A stretch of DNA of 64,000 nt, taken from positions 57,378,509 to 57,442,508 of the forward strand of contig CM039132.1 of NCBI GenBank assembly GCA_022036555.1, given 5' to 3'. Within the stretch, counting starts at the first letter, position 1. Each line of letters opens with the position of its first letter. The position numbers and the translations under genes are program-made. The notes beneath the pieces were generated by a model. That model made no database searches and had not been told where the DNA came from. It worked only from the letters and a program-made list of their open reading frames with translations. Below, in pieces: positions 47,409 to 59,900 of this stretch. Origin of the DNA: Microstegium vimineum. Taxonomy: Eukaryota > Streptophyta > Magnoliopsida > Poales > Poaceae.

Positions 47409-47626
47409 CTCTTGAAAAAAAATGTTTCTCAGTTGGATTATATTAGATATAAACATTTGAATTACTTTCATTTAATCTACAAACTATATATTTAATTAAC
47501 GTGCATCTCCAAAGTGGAGTTGTGGCAAATAGGATGTGCCATGGGAAAATCGACCTCTTAGCTTTTTCTTTTTTTTACATAGTAGAATAACAATTAGACT
47601 TTTTATAAGAGGCGCACTAAGGACAT

Positions 47627-49312
47627 GTAAAAGGATTAAGATGCCTAAAAAGGGGTGAATTGGGCTCTTTTTAATTTCTAAGCAAGAATTAAACCTATCA
47701 AGAGCCAATTAACCTCCTAGTGCTTTTCCCAAGTGTGTCCTAGCTACACAAGGAAGACATGACAAGAAAGCGGTAAAGCCCTATGCAATTCTAGTCAAGC
47801 AACAAGAAGTAATGCGGAATGTAATGCTTGAAAATAATTGCAATAAGTAAGGAGAAGGGGCAAAGGAAATTGACACGACGACTTTTTGCCGAAGTATCGA
47901 GGAGTCGACACTCCCCCTAGTCCTCGTTGGAGCACCGCGCACGGTATCGCTCCCCCTTAGTCCACGCAAGGACTAAGTGCTCTCTACGGACTGATTCTTT
48001 GCCACTCCGGCTCGGTGAATCGTCCACAACCGATCACAATCGAACTTGGGTCATCCACAAGGAACACCACCGGATGATCACCAAGCAAACCTCCGCGAAG
48101 CCGTCTAGGTGATGTCGATCACCAAGAGTAACAAGCACTAACTCTCACTTGACCAAGGCTAGTCTAGTGATTGAATGGATGCACACTTGCTAACTCTAAG
48201 CAACTAGTGAGAATCAACACTGTCTAGGTGATATCGATCACCAAGAGTAACAAGCACTAACTCTCACTTGACCAAGGCTAGTCTAGTGATTGAATGGATG
48301 CACACTTGCTAACTCTAAGCAACTAGTGAGTATCAACACATGGAATTGCAATTCACACTCTCACTAGGGCTCTTGCGCTTCTTGCACTCTCACAAGTCTT
48401 TTTTAGCAATTGGAATGGACAAGAGTACCTCCATGGGGCTGATGGGGAGGTATAAATACCCCACAAGCCAACCCCTAGCCGTTGGAGGCAAAACACACGT
48501 TTCTGCGTCACTCCGGATGCACTTTCAGGGTGGGATCCGGACTAAGAACTCTGCGTCCGGACCCCCTCGGCATTCTGCTTTCAACGCTAAAACACAGTCG
48601 GTCCGGACGCACTTCTCAGTCCGGACGCAAGCATCCGGACAACGTCCGGATTGATTTTCACTCTCTGGAACTCTATGTGTGCTGTCCGGACGCAACACTC
48701 CGGACAGCGTCCGGTTTCAAACTGCTCTCTCTGGAGCTCTCTGCTGGGGTCTGGACGCAACATGCAGTCCGAACCCTACACTGTTCACTGCGTCCGGACG
48801 CACTGAAACATGCAGAGCAAACCCTAGGGTCCGGACGCACAGCCGATGGTCCAGACCTAGGGATACACTTGCGTCCGGAGGCTCTTTTCAAGCTTGATCA
48901 GCACACTTCCAACATGGAAGTTTCTCTATTTGGTCCAAGGACTATTTCTAAAGCTTCCTAGTGCTAGTTTCAACAAGTGTGCACCACACCTAATCACTAA
49001 GCCTCTCCTAGCTCAAGCTACTAGATAGAACCCCTCTTAATGGTATGGCCAAAGGAAAAATAAAGGTGCTAAACTACTCTAAGTGTCTCTCAACTCCTCA
49101 TGACACTTAGACCTAGTCTATGCTTCAACCTTGTCGCCAATCCTTTAAAAATCGAAACAATTCCAATACAGGGCACATATACCATGATAGTCCAATCAAC
49201 CATCCATTACCATGACCTAAAACTTTCTTATTGCCTTTGCAAAACACACGTTAGTCATAGTAATCTTGCATTGTCGTTAATCACCGAAACACTAGGGGCC
49301 TAGATGATTTCA
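47627..49312 (-). mobile_element. 3' LTR of a minus-strand SIRE-type Copia element (1686 bp)
   Basis: On the minus strand the LTR begins TGAAATCATCTAGGCCCC at 49312, directly after a polypurine tract 'aaaaagggggagat', and ends CCTTTTACA at 47627. It is followed by 'ggaca' (47622-47626), one half of the expected TSD. The tail carries the '...caccccttttt' type sequence shared by SIRE LTRs. It contains GTCCGGACGC motifs (48530-48900) and a 119-bp tandem duplication. Its internal region continues to the right (49313-50937) and is cut by another element. Confidence 0.8.
48103..48340 (+). repeat. 119-bp tandem duplication inside the LTR
   Basis: Units 48103-48221 and 48222-48340 are nearly identical. 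Both begin 'gtctaggtgat.tcgatcac' and end '...ctaactctaagcaactagtg' plus a short tail. The near-identity indicates a recent duplication compared with the rest of the LTR. Confidence 0.9.
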
Positions 49313-50937
49313 ATCTCCCCCTTTTTGGTGATTGACGATAATACGCCATAGAGTATGATAAGAGAGTTTGATTTTAGGTTTTCAAGTGACTTGGCTTATC
49401 TAGGCATGGGTTAGTGAATAAGAATGAATAGAGCATGCTTAAATAATCCAAGCCACAACATGTACTGAGGATAAGAATTAAGCGCAAGTACAAGAGATAT
49501 GCTCAACACAGGATATATATTAAAGTAAGCACGGAAGCATATCAAGGGCTAAAAGCATGTGACATAACATATATGAGAGAACCACATATGTCACAAGCAA
49601 GTGTATCATCACACAAAAGCAAATGCATGATAGGGTAAACATGATGCATAAGTACGAGAGAAGTAAACACATCAAAAGAACGAAATCTCTCTCTCAACTC
49701 CCCCTATTACTAGCATACTCTCACTCTCTCCCCCTTTGGCGACAAAGCACCAAAAAGCTAAGCGTTGGGTGAAGGAGGAGCAACCGGGTCACTAGCACGA
49801 GCACGAAAGTCAAACTGGGTGTAGTCTGGACTGGAGTCACTGTCATCGCTCTGACCCGCTGTAGCTGGAGCTGCTGGAGGAGAAGTACCTGTCTCAGGAA
49901 CAGTGGCCACAGATGTAGAAGCTGAAGCATCGGCCACTGACTCTGCTGGTGCATCTGACGGCTGAGTCTCCGGAACCACTGTGTCTGTTGGTGCTGGTGC
50001 CGGTGCCGGTGCCTCTGAACTAGGCAAGTCTAGAGCTAGGAGCAACCTCAGACTCTGTAGCAGGGACTGTAAGAGGTATCTCTGACACTGGAAGCTCTGC
50101 AGTCTGTCCCTTGGGCTCACTAGCTACTGGAGTCGCGTCTGGCTGGACCACTGGAGTAGCAGTGTCTGTAGCAGGTGGGTCCTGAGGTGAAGCTCGGACG
50201 AAGCCACTGAGGAGGGGAACATGCCACCTGTCTGTGGTGCGGGCTTCGTCGGAGACAACTGGAACGCACTGGGACTAGCAAGGCCGGTGAGGGCACTATA
50301 GGTAGCTGAGAGGTCCCGTGGGGAAGCACCAAGGCTGGCAGACGCTGAGTAAGGGGTAAACCCCGTAGTAATCGGTGTGAACTGCACCGTCTGCCCAACC
50401 GAGTCAAACCACTAACTGACCTGCCTGACTGGAGACTGGAACTGTGCGGACGGACTCACACTCTGATGTCCACCGGAGGACGGTCTAGCTGGAGTGGGAG
50501 TCGTCGGTCGAGACAGGCCAGGTGGTGTAGCTGGCCGACCTCCGTAAGGTGTGAATGAGGACGAGGGGCCGGGTGCTGGATGTAGTAGGGCACACCAGGA
50601 GGCGGCGGCTGAGGTGAAAGACCAGAAGACTGTCTAGGAAACTGTGGCTGAGCTGGCGATCCGGCAAACTAACCAAACTGAGGAGCTGAGGGGGCCCGCA
50701 AACTGTCCAAACTGACTGGCTGGCGGACCAAGCTGAAACCGAGGTGGCCTCTGAAGGAACGGTGGAGGTGGAGCGCCAGTGTGCTGCAAGATATAACCCA
50801 TGAACTGAAGAGTCTGTGCCTGAGACGCTAGCAACTGCTCCTGAAACTGATCCTGGCGGGCCTGCACCTGTGAGATCATCGCTACTACTGAGCTCTGGGA
50901 TGACTCAAGCCGGTCAAGGATCCTGAGAAGGGCCAGG
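49313..50937 (-). pseudogene. Internal 3' region of the minus-strand SIRE-type element with broken extra ORF
   Basis: The part next to the polypurine tract (49313-49750) is non-coding. From about 50937 to 49758 three frames are coding-like but frameshifted. They include MISQVQARQDQFQEQLLASQ (start near 50879), Pro-rich segments (PPPPFLQRPPRFQLGPP), and a Pro/Ala/Thr/Ser-rich acidic C-terminus ending at 49758. Position between pol and the 3' LTR, and the Pro-rich texture, match the extra ORF found on the plus strand at 61248-63030. Gag and pol of this element are not in the window. The copy is truncated at 50938 by the plus-strand LTR. Confidence 0.6.
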
Positions 50938-51133
50938 TGAAAGACCTTGTTTGGTTTTGGTTAATTGATGACACCTATGGACTAACCCTATTGCTAAGTG
51001 TATGATCAAGATAGGGTGATCCAAATAGACAAGTGGAGCTAGATGAAGGATCATGATGGATCAAGTGCTCCATGACTAAGGAAAAGAAGAAAGAGAAAAA
51101 CAAAAATGGGCTCAAGGCAAAGGTATATTCATA
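50938..51133 (+). mobile_element. First 196 bp of a family A LTR (truncated)
   Basis: It starts TGAAAGACCTTGTTTGG and is nearly identical to the first 196 bp of the LTR at 51535. It then switches at 'ttcata' to retrotransposon internal sequence. The rest of this LTR, PBS, gag and pol are missing. The bases before it ('ccagg', 50933-50937) would be one TSD half. Confidence 0.8.
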
Positions 51134-51534
51134 ACATGCTTGTGTGGTGAATGCTAGAAACATAATTGACTTGATGCTTGAAGTACTAGCATGCTTAGGT
51201 CTTAGCCTAACTTTTCTTGTGAGCTTAAGCTTTCCAAGTGGTATTTCAAGTTTGCCCCTCAAAGTGTTTTCAAGTGGTTTCTAGGCATTCATGGTGCTAA
51301 GGATGGTATAATATGGCACTCCGATTGGTATCACGCTTCAAAGGTCCATCTCTTATACCTTAGCATCATTTGGTAGTATTCACTCTCCCACAATTCCTAT
51401 CCATGCATATGTGATCAAAATGAACCAAACTCATATATCACATATGTAGGGGGAGCTAATACTACCAAAGTGGAATTTTCATTATATACATTCCTTTGTG
51501 AAAGGTTGTCATCAATTACCAAAAAGGGGGAGAT
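51134..51534 (+). mobile_element. 3' end of the internal region with polypurine tract
   Basis: Non-coding sequence with 'tcatatatcacatatgtagg' near 51430 and the polypurine tract 'aaaaagggggagat' at 51521-51534, immediately before the LTR at 51535. Together with 50938-51133 it is the remains of an element that lost nearly everything between its 5' LTR and its 3' end. Confidence 0.75.
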
Positions 51535-54500
51535 TGAAAGACCTTGTTTGGTTTTGGTTAATTGATGACACCTATGGACTAACCCTATTGCTAAGTGTAT
51601 GATCAAGATAGGGTGATCCAAATAGACAAGTGGATCTAGATGAAGGATCATGATGGATCAAGTGCTCCATGACTAAGGAAAAGAAGAAAGAGAAAAACAA
51701 AAATGGGCTCAAGGCAAAGGTATGTTCATAGGGCCATTTTTGGTTTAGTGATCAAGACACTATAGAGAGTGTGATCACCTTTAGGATAGATAGCCGTACT
51801 ATTAAGAAGGGAAAACTCGTTTCGATTACGGTTATCATGTGCCACTAGGTTTGCATTGCATACATATAAAATGAACCTACGTGACATAAAACATGAAACA
51901 AATCCAAGAAAATATGTTGTAAAAGCTAACACAGGTGAACAAAGGTATGGATCACAAGGTGTTAGCACATGGAAGCTTGGAGAAAGAAAGGCAGCTCGGT
52001 TTGGAACTCAGAAAAACTCTGGACATAGGTCCAGACGCAAGTAAGAGGCTGTTTGGACCATTGGACATGCGTCCGGAAACATACCCTAAGGCTCGGCCTT
52101 TCTGGACAGGAGGTCCGGACGCAGATGTGTGTCCGGATGCGGCACTCCGGACTATCGTCCGGAGGTTTTGAGCTCTCTGGATGCTCTCTGGTGGACTCTA
52201 GTCGCAGGCGCCAAAGGTCCAGACCTGCACTGTGTATAGCGTCCGGAGGTAATGAATGCTCTCGGGTGCTCTCGGGTTGCTCTGGAAATATTTCCGGACG
52301 TAGGTCCGCACGCTCCTGTTGCATGTGTCCGGAGGCGACGTGGCAGGCTCTGGTGAAGGCGGGAACGAGCTGATTCAAATGGCAGGCCGACCGGACGCAG
52401 GCGCATTGGTCCGGACGGCACTCTATGCGCGTCCGGAGGCAACGTCCGGACTTGAAGACAGAAGCTCTACAACTCAACTGATGAAGGGTCCGTGTAAGTG
52501 CATTCGCCCCCTATGTGTGGGTTTTGGATAATTGATAACAATCAAATTAGGGACTAACATGCTTCTCTAAGCATATTCACAGGTGTTAGTCCATTGATAA
52601 ATTGAAACGATGAAATATGGTGATTGAAGCACCCCAAATTCCACTCTATGAAAAGCGTCCCATCTCAAGTGCTAAAGAGTTTATTCTTTTGAATTGAGTT
52701 ATAGGAAAAGCCGCACTACCAAGAGGGATACAAATTGGACTAGCTAGAGGTGGGTAAGAGTGCTCAAGTTATTAGTATAGAGACGCTTGAGAGACGCTGT
52801 GAAGAACGGATCCTTAAAAGGTGCGTTTTGAGCTATCAGCAGAGCTACCGGTAGTACCGATTGTTCTCACCGGTAGTACCGGTCAGGAACCGGTAGTACC
52901 AGTAGGCCTTTTTCCCGCATAGCCTAAGGTGCTTGTCCCCTTGCATAGTCGGTAGTACTGGTGTGGACCGGTAGTACCGGTCAACTACCGGTAGTACCGG
53001 TAGTGCTTTTTCCCGCACACTTTCAGGGCTTGGCTCCAACGGTCACAAAGTGACCGGTAGTACCGGTGGGAGTACCGATAGTACCGGTACCTCTTCGGGG
53101 ACTGAAGACATTTAGTCCTTCGCAGCCCCCTCCCTCCCTTGGCCCCATTCATTCACTCACTCTTCTCCTACCTTGAGAAAAAGGGCTCTCCAAGCATTGT
53201 CTCACCTCCTCTCTCTCTCTCTCTCTCCCTCTTGCTCTACAACTTCGATTCTTGCAAGATTAGAGCGAGGCAAGTGAGATTGAGTGCGGGGAACTTCGAT
53301 CTACGACTTGAGCACTTGGATTCATCTTCTAGCTAGTTTGATTTGTGTTTGTTACTCTTGGGTTCTTGGAACCCTAGCCGGCTAGGCGTTCTTCGTGGTT
53401 GCCCGTGTTGTTCTACTTGTGAGGGAACCCCGAATCGTTTGTATCACCCTTTGATTCTTAGTGGAAACCTCGAGCTAACCTTTGTGGTTGCTTTGAGAGA
53501 GGCAAGGAGGTGGAAGAGACTCCGACCTTTGTGGTCACCTCAACAACGGGGACGTAGGTGCTCCTTGTGTGGAGACCGAACCTCGGATTAAATCTTGTGT
53601 CTCACGTGCTTGCTCTTATTCCATTCATATTCTCTGTGCTATCACTTGTTCTTCGTGTTCTTCCTCTCCCTCTTTGTTCTTAGGGTTGGAAGAGCCGATC
53701 TACGATTTGGTGAAGGAGCAAGACAAGGGAAGTCGATCTACCACCTCTACATCACCTAAGGATAGTAAGAAATTAGTGGATCTAAAATCTAAGTTGAATT
53801 CATTCAAGATTTGCTAGTTCCCGTAGGAACCGGTAGTACCGGTCCACCACCGGTAGTACCGGTAGTACTAATTTCTACATCAAGTTTGTGAATTTCAGGT
53901 TTTGAGAATTGCCGATTCACCCCCCCTCTAGGCCAATTAGGTCCTTTCAGTCCGGACACAACCTTTAGTCCGGAACCCCCATGTAAAGTGCGTCCGGAGT
54001 CACACAAATTTCAGTGGAAAAGGGGAAAAACAGCTAGCTTGGTTTGGATGGCTATAAATATGTGTTGGCCGGCTCCTAGGGCTCTCTCTTGCACCTCCCA
54101 ATCATTTGATACATTTGTGCTTGCTTGAGAAGCCCTCCAACTCATCTCTCTTTGCTTGTGTTGCTAATTCTTGAGAGTTTGAGTGAACCAAGTGCATTGA
54201 TCATTGCATTGCATCTTAGTGGCACTTGGTAATCATCATCGCCGCGAAGTTTCTTGTTATTCTTGGTGTTTGCCAACACCTAGATGGCTTGGCGATTGAG
54301 GAGAAGCTTCGGCGCGTGTTGGTGATTGTTCGCGGTCGGCTTCATCGACTTGTGAGAGGGCTTGTACCCACCTCGGCGGAGCGCCAAAGGGTAACTCTAG
54401 TGAATTGCTCGTGTCATTGAGTTACTCTCATTTGGGTGGTTTCTTGTGGCGCCCGGGTAGCGGGCTTGGCTTGTGAATTGCCAATTAGCCACCGAAACAC

Positions 54501-54770
54501 CATTTGAGGAGTCGACACAACGGGGACTAGCTTGGTGACAACCAAGTGAACCTCGGGAGAAAAATCGATTGTCATCTTGTCTCTCGGCTACTCATTGGTT
54601 TTCTTTGTGATTGGCTCTCTACATTGACATCCATACATCACAAGACATCGGTATAACAATCACCCTTATCTTCGCATTTACTTTCTTCCCTATCTTGTTT
54701 AGCTAGCTTGTGTAGGTTGTAGCTTGCTTAGTTAGCTCTCTAGTTAGTTTGTTAGCTTAGCTTGTTAGTT
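51535..54770 (+). mobile_element. Family A LTR, interrupted by a solo LTR and truncated at its 3' end
   Basis: It begins TGAAAGACCTTG after the polypurine tract. It shares with the solo LTR at 1946-5063 the 'gatcaagacactatagag' block, the GTCCGGACGC array (51995-52490 and 53950-54000) and the segment from 54180 to 54760. The expected last ~200 bp of the LTR ('...ctctagccatctaggacctttca' in the related copy) are absent; at about 54770 the sequence runs straight into gag. The nested solo LTR occupies 52493-53949. Confidence 0.8.
52493..53949 (+). mobile_element. Solo LTR (family B) nested in the family A LTR
   Basis: It begins TGTAAGTGCATTCG and ends TAGGTCCTTTCA, with a perfect 5-bp TSD 'gtccg' at 52488-52492 and 53950-53954. 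It is 1457 bp long. It carries an array of the palindromic ACCGGTAGTACCGGT unit at 52850-53110 and again at 53828-53870. ORFs inside (53139-53817) are not genes. The same unit recurs in the pol-downstream spacer at 60476-60640. Confidence 0.88.
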
Positions 54771-56959
54771 ACACCGATGTTTGATGGAGTTAGATACACC
54801 GATTGGTCTCATAGGATGAAGCTACATCTCATTGCCGCTAGATGTTGGGAAGTTGTGGATGTTGGTGTGAAGATCCCGGAAGAAGGAAGCGAAATGACAC
54901 CAGAGGATTACATGGAGTTGCAAGTCAATGCTACGGCGGCAACCTTGATATTGCAATGCCTAACTCCGGAAGATAACAACAAGGTCAATGGGCTAGAGAG
55001 TGCAAAGCTTATTTGGGACACTTTGAAGGTTTCATATGGAGGAGATAAAAGTGTAAGAGTTGGAATGATTGAGCTATTGCAAGGCAATATTGAGAACTTC
55101 ACTTGTAATGAAGTTGAAACCACCCAAGAGATGTTTGATAGATTCATGACAATGGTCAATAGAATAAGAGCTCTTGGTTCAAACCAATGGGATGACAATT
55201 CCGCAGCAAGGAAATTGTGTAGAGTGTATAGAGCGAAGAATTCTATACTTGCTTCCGTTATAATGGAAAGAGACAACTATGATACAATAACTCCTCAAGA
55301 GATGCTTGCAAAGTTGAAGCATCATGAAGTGCTAGATGATGAAGCTAAGCAATTTGTGGGACAAAAGAAGAGTGTTGCTCTCAAGGCTTCTCAAGATAGT
55401 GGCTCTAGCCGATGCACCAAAAGGCATGACAATGAAGATAGTAGTGACAATGAAGAAGATGAAGAAATTGATGAAGATCAAGCTTTATTGGTGAGGAACT
55501 TCAAGAAGTTTCTATTGAAGAAGAAATAGAAAATGAGAAGTGATGGAAACAAGCCTTACAAGAAGAGATTTTGCTATGGTTGTGGGAATGATGACCATTT
55601 CATTGCCAATTATCCAAAAGAGAAGAAGAATAAGAAGCAATGGAACAACAATGACAAAGATAGGAGGTACAAGGGCAAGAAAAGAGGTGAAGCCCATCTC
55701 GGTCAAGAATGGGGCTCAAGTGATGAAAGTGATGATGACACTCAAGAGAAGAAGAAGGGTGTTGCCAACATAGCATTGCAAGAACCATCTTCACCCATCA
55801 TCGACAACAAGGCTTCATCAACTTCGCTCTTCACCAACTTGTCTTCCCCACCTAGACTCTTCGCCAATCTCATCGACAATGACCATCACACTCCTACGTG
55901 CCTCATGGCAAAAGGAGATAAGGTACCACCTAACTCTCCTACTCACTCTAGTGATGAAAATGAGCTAGAAAATGAAAATGATGAAGGATATGCCTTAAAA
56001 ATCATTAAAGCGTATGGAAAGGAAGTCGCTTCTAAAATATTAAACTTAATGTACACAATTGAGAAGCGTGAGGAATGCATTGAGTCGCAAGGTGAATTGC
56101 TCCTAGCGGAAAGGGAGAAGAACCAAGGACTTGAGGCATGTCTTGCAAAGGAAAAGGAGGAAGTTGAGAAGTTAGGTGTAGAATTATCTTTAGCCAAGGA
56201 CTCTTATGAGCGCTTGTCTAAGGAGCATTCTTTGCTTAATACTCTTTAGCTAGTCTCAAGAATGAGCATAGTTTAGTTCAAGAAAGCCTTACAAGCTTGA
56301 CAAGCAAATATCATGAGCTTGAGCTAAACTATGACACTCTTTGGAATAGCACTTCCTCTTCCTCTAAGGAGTCCGATGATTCCAAAGCTTCAACTAGCAA
56401 TGGTTGCAAAAGATGTTATAAAGTTGATATAAATGCTTGTGCGACTGACCTTGTTGAGCTAGAGAAGAAGGACAAAGAGATTCATAGGTTGAACATGATT
56501 GTGAAGAATGGTTGCAAGTGCAAGGATAAGCAACCATCAACCATCTACAAGGGCTCAAGACACCCCTCCATCAAGGATGGCATTGGCTACAATAGGTATG
56601 ATGGAAAGGCTAATGGAAGGCAAATGATCAATGGAGTGTCTTGTGTCAAGTACAACAAGAGTGTTCCACTCAATGACCTTCTCAACAAGGTCAACAATGT
56701 TGTCACTCCTCCTACTCCACAAGCTACCAACAAGAGCAACAAGAAGAAGCAAGTGGAGGTGCCCAAGCAACAAGTGCCTATCTCACGAAGCTATGCTAGT
56801 GACTATATGTGTTGTTGGGGCAAGGATGGCAAGATTATTGTGAAGTATGTTGGTGCCCTTAAGAAGAGGCAAATCATGAGGAGTGTTTGGGTGCCCAAAT
56901 CTTATATGACTAACCCCCAAGGACCCAATTCTATTTGGGTACCTAAAACAAAGGCTTAA
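54771..56959 (+). pseudogene. SIRE-type Copia gag, 5'-truncated and broken
   Basis: Gag would form the capsid-like particle. The frame starts without an ATG of its own: the LTR passes into TPMFDGVRYTDWSHRMK at about 54771. A UBN2-type gag region follows (WDTLKVSYGG, GNIENFTC, EMFDRFMTMVNRIRALG). A TAG stop interrupts at 55527-55529 in the same frame. The zinc knuckle (about 55570) reads CYGCGNDDHFIANY, with Tyr in place of the last Cys of CX2CX4HX4C. A frameshift at about 56245 moves the rest (Lys/Glu-rich coiled-coil-like region, then a basic C-terminus ending WVPKTKA) into another frame. Gag ends at TAA 56957-56959. With the missing start it cannot make a normal protein. Confidence 0.85.
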
Positions 56960-59900
56960 CTTGTCTTGTAGGAATACCTCTCCGGTGGAAAGAGTTGGGT
57001 GCTTGATAGTGGATGCACAAATCACATGACCGGAGAGAATAACATGTTCACCTCCTTTCAACCAAGTCAAGATTCAAGTGAAAGGATTGTGTTTGGTGAC
57101 AATGGTAAAGGTGAAATACTCGGATTGGGTAAAATTGTTATCTTAAACGATAATTCCATTCCCAATGTATTACTTGTGGATTCGTTGGGATACAATTTGT
57201 TGTCCGTGTCACAACTTTGTGAAATGGGCTACAATTGTCTCTTTACGGATAAGGGTGTGGAAGTCCTTAGAAGGAAGGATTCCTCTATTGCTTTTATGGG
57301 TCAATTAAAGGGCAAGCTCTATTTAGTTGATTTCTCATCTAATAGAGTGGAGTCCGAGACTTGTTTAGTGGAAAAATCTAGCATGGGTTGGTTATGGCAT
57401 CGCCGACTTGCCCATGTTGGGATGAGGAACTTGGCCAACCTTAAAAAGGGTGAACATATTCTTGGACTAACAAATGTTACTTTTGAGAAAGATCGGATTT
57501 GTAGTGCATGTCAAGCGGGCAAACAAGTTGGAGCTAAGCATCCCGCCAAGAACGTTGTGTCAACAATTCGACCCCTAGAGTTACTCCACATGGACTTATT
57601 CGGTCCCAATGCTTACATAAGCATTGGAGGTAACAAATATGGCTTTGTAATTGTTGATGATTATTCTCGCTTCACTTGGGTGTTTTTCTTGAGAGATAAA
57701 GGTGAAACCCAAGGAATCTTCAAGAAGTTCGCAAGAAGAGCTCAAAATGAGTTTGATGTAAAGATCAAGAAAGTGAGAAGCGACAACGGAACGGAGTTCA
57801 AGAACACCAACATAGAAGAGTTCCTTGATGATGAAGGGATCAAGCATGAGTTTTCGGTTCCCTACACTCCCCAACAAAATGGGGTTGTAGAGAGAAAGAA
57901 CCGGACGCTCATAGAAGCCGCAAGAGCAATGTTGGATGAATACAAGACTCCGGAGAAAGACTATTGGGCGGAGGCGGTCAACACGGCGTGTCATGCTATT
58001 AATCGCCTATATCTTCACAAGATTTTGAAGAAGACCGCCTACGAGCTCCTTACCGGTAACAAGCCTAAGGTGCATTACTTTCGAGTTTTTGGATGTAAGT
58101 GTTTCATACTTAACAAGAAATCCAAAAGCTCAAAGTTTGCACCAAAGGTAGATGAAGGTTTCTTACTTGGTTGTGGTACTAATGAACATGGATATCGTGT
58201 TTTCAACAAGACCTCCGGTCAAGTTGAAATAGCGATAGACGTGACTTTTGATGAAACCGACGACTCTCAAAAGGAGCAAGTCAATGTTGACATATTAGGT
58301 AAAGAAGAACCTTCTCATCAAGCTATAAAGAAGCTTGCTACCGGTGAAGTAAAACTCATTGAAGACGATGAAGATGCACAAGTACAAGTCACTCATGACC
58401 CAAGCATGCATCATGGGTCACCCAATGCCCATGGTGATGACTCTACAACAAAAAGTGAGCATGAAGCAAGAGATCACTCAACTCAAGATCCACCACAAGT
58501 TGATGATGTCAATCAAGACAATAATCAAGATATAAGCCCAAGACAAAATCATGATTTACAAGTCAATCAGAATGATGATAGTGAAGATGAAGGTCCAATA
58601 CAAAGAAGAACTCAAGTGCCTCACCCAAGAGTACCGCAAGCAATCCAACATGACCATCCCGTTGACAACATTCTTGGAAGCATTTAAAGAGGAGTTACTA
58701 CAAGATCAAGGCTAGCAACCTTTTGTGAGCACTACTCTTTTGTGTCTCCGAAAGAGCCTCAATGAATTGATGAAGCACTTGAGGATGAAGATTGGATGAT
58801 GGCTATGCAAGAGGAATTGAATAACTTCACACGGAATGAAGTCTGGTCCTTAGTGGAAAGGCCCAAGCAAAATGTGATTGGAACCAAATGGGTCTTCTGG
58901 AACAAGCAAGATGAGCATGGCGTGGTCACAAGAAACAAGGCACGATTGGTGGCTCAAGGATATACTCAAATTGAAGGTTTGGATTTTGGGGAGACTTATG
59001 CACCGGTGGCTAGGCTAGAGTCAATAAGGATCATGTTAGCCTTTGCCACTCATCATGACTTCAAGTTGTATCAAATGGATGTCAAAAGTGCATTCCTCAA
59101 TGGCCCCCTATCCGAAGAAGTGTATGTGGAGCAACCATCGGGTTTTGAAGATCCCAAGTATCCTAACCATGTCTACAAGCTCAAGAAGGCACTCTATGGG
59201 CTCAAGCAAGCCCCTAGAGCTTGGTATGATTGTCTAAGGTATTTCCTACTCAAACAAGGGTTTGAGATAGGAAAAGCCGATCTCACTTTATTTACTCGCA
59301 AAGTCCATAATGATATCTTTATTTGCCAAATATATATCGATGACATAATATTTGGTAGTACTAATGTGGTCTTTTGTGAGGAATTTAGTAGGATTATGAC
59401 CAATAGGTTCGATATGTCCATGATGAGGGAGTTGAAGTTCTTTCTTGGATTTCAAATCAAGCAACTCAAGGAAGGCACCTTCATTTGTCAAACAAAGTAC
59501 ACCTACGACATGTTGAAGAAGTTTGACATGGAGAAAGCCAAACCCGTCAAGACTCCAATGCCAACAACCAGACACCTTGACCTTGACCAAAATGGTAAGG
59601 CCGTTGATCAAAAGGTATATCGCTCCATGATTGGATCCCTCCTTTACCTTTGTGCATCTAGGCCCGATATTATGCCTAGTGTGTGCATGTGTGCAAGATT
59701 TCAAGCTAATCCGAAAGAATGTCATTTGATGGCCGTTAAGAGAATTTTGATATACTTAGTACACACTCCTAATCTTGGCTTGTGGTATCCTAAGGGCTCC
59801 ACTTTTGATTTACTTGGCTATTCCGATTCGGACTATGTCGGTTGCAAGGTAACTCGAAAGAGCACTACCGGGACTTGCCAATTTCTTGGTAGGTCTTTGG

